Assembly: GCA_958295465.1 (NCBI GenBank)
Contig: OY282353.1
Span: 2,161,001-2,225,000 of the forward strand
Length of the DNA: 64,000 nucleotides
Reading direction: 5' to 3'
Source: an uncultured Gammaproteobacteria bacterium
Lineage (GTDB): Bacteria > Pseudomonadota > Gammaproteobacteria > HK1
In this document: piece after piece, positions 61,150 to 64,000 of the stretch
Position numbering within the stretch: the stretch's first letter is position 1
How the letters are laid out: each line of letters opens with the position of its first letter
Notes under the pieces: generated by a model
Told to the model about the DNA's origin: nothing
The model's input: only the letters and a program-made list of their open reading frames with translations
The model's database searches: none
Position numbers and translations under genes: made by a program

Positions 61150-61640
61150 GTGCGGCTTGAGCTTTCGACCTGGCCCGAGGTGGAAGCCTGCCTCCAGCGC
61201 TCCACGGCGGTCCTGATCCCCTGGGCTCCACGGAGCAGCATGGCCCCGGCGGGTTGATCGGCGCCGACGCGCTGGTGACCGAGGGCATCGCATTCCGGTT
61301 CCGGCTGAAGAGATGGCTGGTGGGAATTCCCCGAAACCGACGCCCTGCGGCACAGGCTCTACGGAGAGGGCGAGGGGATACACGCCACCCCGAGCGAGAC
61401 CTCCATCACCCGGGCCCTCTCGTCGGCCGTGCTGCCGGAGGGGAAACGGCGCTCTGGTCACCGCTACGGGCCAGGTATCTTCACGACCGTGCCGGAGACG
61501 CCCACGAAGATATCCGGGTGCATCGTGCGGCCTTCCCGGACGGCCGGGTCGGCTCCAATCCGGCCCTGTCCAGCGCCGAAGACGGCCATGCGCTGCTCGC
61601 GACAGCTGCGGCCCGCCATACGCAACGACGAACCGCGTTA
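61150..61640 (+). pseudogene. creatininase-family amidohydrolase pseudogene
   Basis: Successive frames read LELSTWPEVEACLQRSTAVL, GSTEQHGPGGLIGADALV, then YGEGEGIHATPSETSITRAL, and NPALSSAEDGHALLATAA. These are the creatininase signatures in order. A one-base loss just before GSTEQHG and later shifts and deletions break the frame. Only about half of the usual length remains. Confidence 0.75.
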
Positions 61641-61738
61641 GCGGGAATTGCTGTTGGACAAGATTGTTGCTTGACCCTTCGGCCCGCGGTCGATTTAATA
61701 TGCGGCCCTCCGGTGTTCCCGCCCGGCTCCCGCAGTCC

Positions 61739-61814
<76 letters not shown>

Positions 61815-62316
61815 TCCAAATCAAGCACTTCCGCCCGCTTTCCCCCGGCAACACAAGCGGTTCGGCGCGGAACCCGATTCCGATAGAGGGTTGTACCGTC
61901 CAATAGAGTGCAGTAGAGCCCGGTTCTGGTGGGGTGATAATCGGAGGGAGGGACGGATGGGGTGGCAGGACGCTATCCATGGGCGGGAGGGGAAGTATAG
62001 TGCCCACCGTCGCCCCCCGGCCGGTGCGTGCAGGCCCTCTTGTCGACGTAGCAACAGCCCTCTTCGCAGCTCTCGCGGAAGGTCCGCAGACCGATGGGGA
62101 AGCCCGCGTTTCATCGCCGAAGCACCATAGCCCGCGCCTTGCAGACGGTCGCCGCCCGGCGATTCCCGCAGGGAGTACGCTCGGCCTGCCGGTGGAACGC
62201 CGTGCCGGAATTCGCGCAGACCCCACAGGCGGGGAGTGTGCTTCCCGGCGGGGCCGATGGTGTCCGCGGTGGCGGTCTGGTACAACGGCGCCATCGCGGG
62301 AGAGGGAGCACGAGCG
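61815..62316. other. intergenic region without a recognised gene
   Basis: About 500 bases between tRNA-Phe and pyrB. I see no convincing coding pattern, tRNA or integrase remnant. AGAGGGAG at the right end is the pyrB ribosome binding site. Confidence 0.6.
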
Positions 62317-63306
62317 TTGAGTCAGGGCAGCGATCGCCTCTTCCATGTCCTCGATCCACGGCAGTTCGATCGTCCCCTCCTCGACGATCTCTGCGCCCTC
62401 ACCACGCGGCTGCGGCAGCACGCGAAGTCCAGGCTCGGAGCCCGCTCGCTGCAGACGCTGCTCCCCCACAAACGGGCGATGCTCTATTTCACCCAGCCCT
62501 CGACGCGGACGTTCCTCTCGTTCGACAACGCCTGCCATCTGCTCGGGGTGCGCACGAGCGAGATCCGGGACCCCTCGACCTCGTCGGAGGTCAAGGGGGA
62601 GAGCTTCGAGGACAGCATCCGGACGTTCAGCTCCTACGTCGACGTCATCATCATGCGGACCCGGGAAGCGGGCATGGCGGCCCAGTCGGCGGCGCTGATG
62701 GACCGCATCGAGCGGTCGGTCCCGATCATCAACGCCGGCAGCGGGAAGGATCAGCACCCGACCCAGGCCCTGCTCGACATCTACACGCTGGAGCGCAGCT
62801 TCGAGGCCCGGGGCGGGCTCGACGGCAAGACGATCGGGCTGATGGGCGATCTGCGCCGCGGGCGCACCGCGCGCTCCCTCGCCTACCTGATGAAGAACTA
62901 CCGCGGGGTCAGGATGGTGTTCATCGCACCCGACGATTTCGCGATGGAGGGCGACATCAAGGAACACCTGCGCGAGCACGGGATCCCCTTCGAGGAGGTG
63001 GCCGATCCCGCATCCGTGATCGGCGAGCTGGACGCGGTCTACGTCACCCGCCTCCAGACCGAGCATGACGTGGGCGAGGAATCGAAGGGCTTCGAGCACG
63101 CGCGGTTCCGGATCGGCTCGGAGCAGCTTCCGGCGCTGAAGCCGGACGCGGTGATCATGCATCCCCTCCCCCGCGGTCCCGAGCTCGAACCCGCCGTCGA
63201 CGGTGATCCGCGGGCGATGTACTGGCGCCAGGAGCGCAACGGCATGTGGATGCGCGTCGCACTCCTGGTGAAGATCTTCGGGGTGGAGGGCGAGCTGCCG
63301 GACTGA
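62317..63306 (+). CDS. pyrB: aspartate carbamoyltransferase, catalytic chain
   Basis: The 329-residue enzyme makes carbamoyl-aspartate in pyrimidine synthesis. The carbamoyl-phosphate site is QPSTRTFLSF, the flexible loop is EVKGESFEDSIRTFSSY, and HPTQALLDI and HPLPRG are present. A TTG start at 62317 is favoured by AGGGAG 8 bases upstream and by family length; a 27-codon extension is possible. pyrI or pyrC is not adjacent. Confidence 0.93.
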   Translation: MSQGSDRLFHVLDPRQFDRPLLDDLCALTTRLRQHAKSRLGARSLQTLLPHKRAMLYFTQPSTRTFLSFDNACHLLGVRTSEIRDPSTSSEVKGESFEDSIRTFSSYVDVIIMRTREAGMAAQSAALMDRIERSVPIINAGSGKDQHPTQALLDIYTLERSFEARGGLDGKTIGLMGDLRRGRTARSLAYLMKNYRGVRMVFIAPDDFAMEGDIKEHLREHGIPFEEVADPASVIGELDAVYVTRLQTEHDVGEESKGFEHARFRIGSEQLPALKPDAVIMHPLPRGPELEPAVDGDPRAMYWRQERNGMWMRVALLVKIFGVEGELPD

Positions 63307-63729
63307 GGGCGGCGATGCCCGCCAACGTCCCTGACACACGGTCGTGTCATTGGAATTTCGCGGCTTTCCATAGCCGTCCAGGCGTCCGGTCTCAATCATT
63401 CAACGGGCGTTTTCAGGCTCGGCGGGAATTGCCGGGCCGAGGCGAAGGCGCTTGACTCGATTGCGTTTCCGCATTCCACTACGCCATCGGGCGGTCCCGG
63501 CCCTCCTGTCGATCGGGAACGTCTTCGGGGAAGAGTCGGCCAGGTCGGGATACGGGGCGTGGAACATCCCGGCGAGGTCGTTCCGGGCCGGGCATTTCGT
63601 TTTCGGGTCCACGTCCGCGATCACGCCGGGATGCGGTGGTCCGTGACGTTCCGGTCGCGCCGGACGGGGAGCCGGAAGAGCAGCGTGAGCCCGGAAGAAC
63701 AACAAGCTGCCCAGCGTCGGAGTATCGCC
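63307..63729. other. intergenic region upstream of hfq
   Basis: About 420 bases with no gene I can support. TTGACT near 63452 could be part of a promoter but lacks a clear -10. No miaA gene, the usual hfq neighbour in gammaproteobacteria, is present. Confidence 0.5.
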
Positions 63730-63981
63730 ATGAGCAAGGGACATTCGTTGCAGGACCCATTCCTCAACATGCTCAGAAAGGAGCGGGTGCCTGTCTCCAT
63801 CTTCCTGGTCAACGGCATCAAGCTTCAGGGCCAGATCGAGTCGTTCGACCAGTTCGTCGTGGTGCTTCGTAACTCCGTCAGCCAGATGGTCTACAAGCAT
63901 GCGATTTCGACCGTGGTGCCGTCGCGCAACATGAGGCTTCCGCGACCGGATGCGGCCGAGAAAGAGGACGGAAATCACTGA
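63730..63981 (+). CDS. hfq: RNA chaperone Hfq
   Basis: An 83-residue Sm-like protein that forms hexamers and pairs small RNAs with mRNAs. [20 protein letters not shown] is the first half, with the Sm1 strand, and [20 protein letters not shown] is the Sm2 motif with the YKH signature. The sequence is of gammaproteobacterial type, with a short C-terminal tail. The ATG at 63730 is fixed by the family N-terminus. Confidence 0.96.
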   Translation: MSKGHSLQDPFLNMLRKERVPVSIFLVNGIKLQGQIESFDQFVVVLRNSVSQMVYKHAISTVVPSRNMRLPRPDAAEKEDGNH

Positions 63982-64000
63982 CCGCATCCTTTCGCGCCAC

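Overview
The window reads as GC-rich gammaproteobacterial chromosome. The Hfq at the right end is of the gammaproteobacterial type, the tRNA-Phe gene encodes its CCA end, and thrS, pyrB and a PotBC-like transporter are ordinary proteobacterial genes. No 16S or other phylogenetic marker is present, so a finer placement is not possible. Coding density is high, but the middle of the window is strongly accessory: defence-type ATPases, a type III restriction system, toxin-antitoxin pairs, a peptide-modification cluster, an insertion sequence and many gene relics.

Left part (1-7000): a small DUF1640 coiled-coil protein, two polyamine-type ABC permeases, a membrane-anchored TraB/ChaN-type protein, a VapBC-like pair and a Fic protein with an AbiEi-like N-terminus. 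Two fragments of ileS flank fic. The left fragment is fused to a remnant of the 3' end of the large HTH-NTPase gene that lies intact beyond the right fragment. Defence block (7000-31250): the 1361-residue HTH/nuclease-like/NTPase protein, type III Mod and Res with an orphan HicB between them, an AbrB-PIN pair, a DISARM drmA-like relic, then two convergent, paralogous two-gene cassettes (ATPase A + ATPase-TPR B). The second B gene carries about 27 near-identical 43-residue repeats. Both cassettes have CAAC-N6-GTTG operator-like repeats abutting the start codon. A res relic, a DUF4143 ATPase and further relics close the block.

Middle (31250-38470): ileS of the long type preceded by a T-box riboswitch with an isoleucine ATC specifier, which is unexpected in this phylum and suggests transfer of gene plus leader. 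A truncated transposase, a MazEF-like pair and a DmdA-like aminomethyltransferase follow.

Island (37785-54100): about 470-bp direct repeats enclose an ATPase/TOPRIM-like pair and a peptide cluster on the minus strand: HPr-kinase-like protein, sulfotransferase, PqqD, 2OG oxygenase, HPr-kinase-like protein, asparagine-synthase-like protein, short precursor, TPR-2OG oxygenase. The distal part is tandemly duplicated with a chimeric gene at the junction. One precursor is split by an ISKra4-type element with a perfect 8-bp target duplication. The precursors carry a lasso-like leader motif and variable tails, but no B2 protease is visible.

Right part (54059-64000): Uma2-type nuclease, thrS, a short metallopeptidase, an amino-acid ABC permease and binding protein around a Rieske oxygenase, a creatininase pseudogene, tRNA-Phe, pyrB and hfq. 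A recurring theme is the relic that keeps head and tail but has lost its middle.
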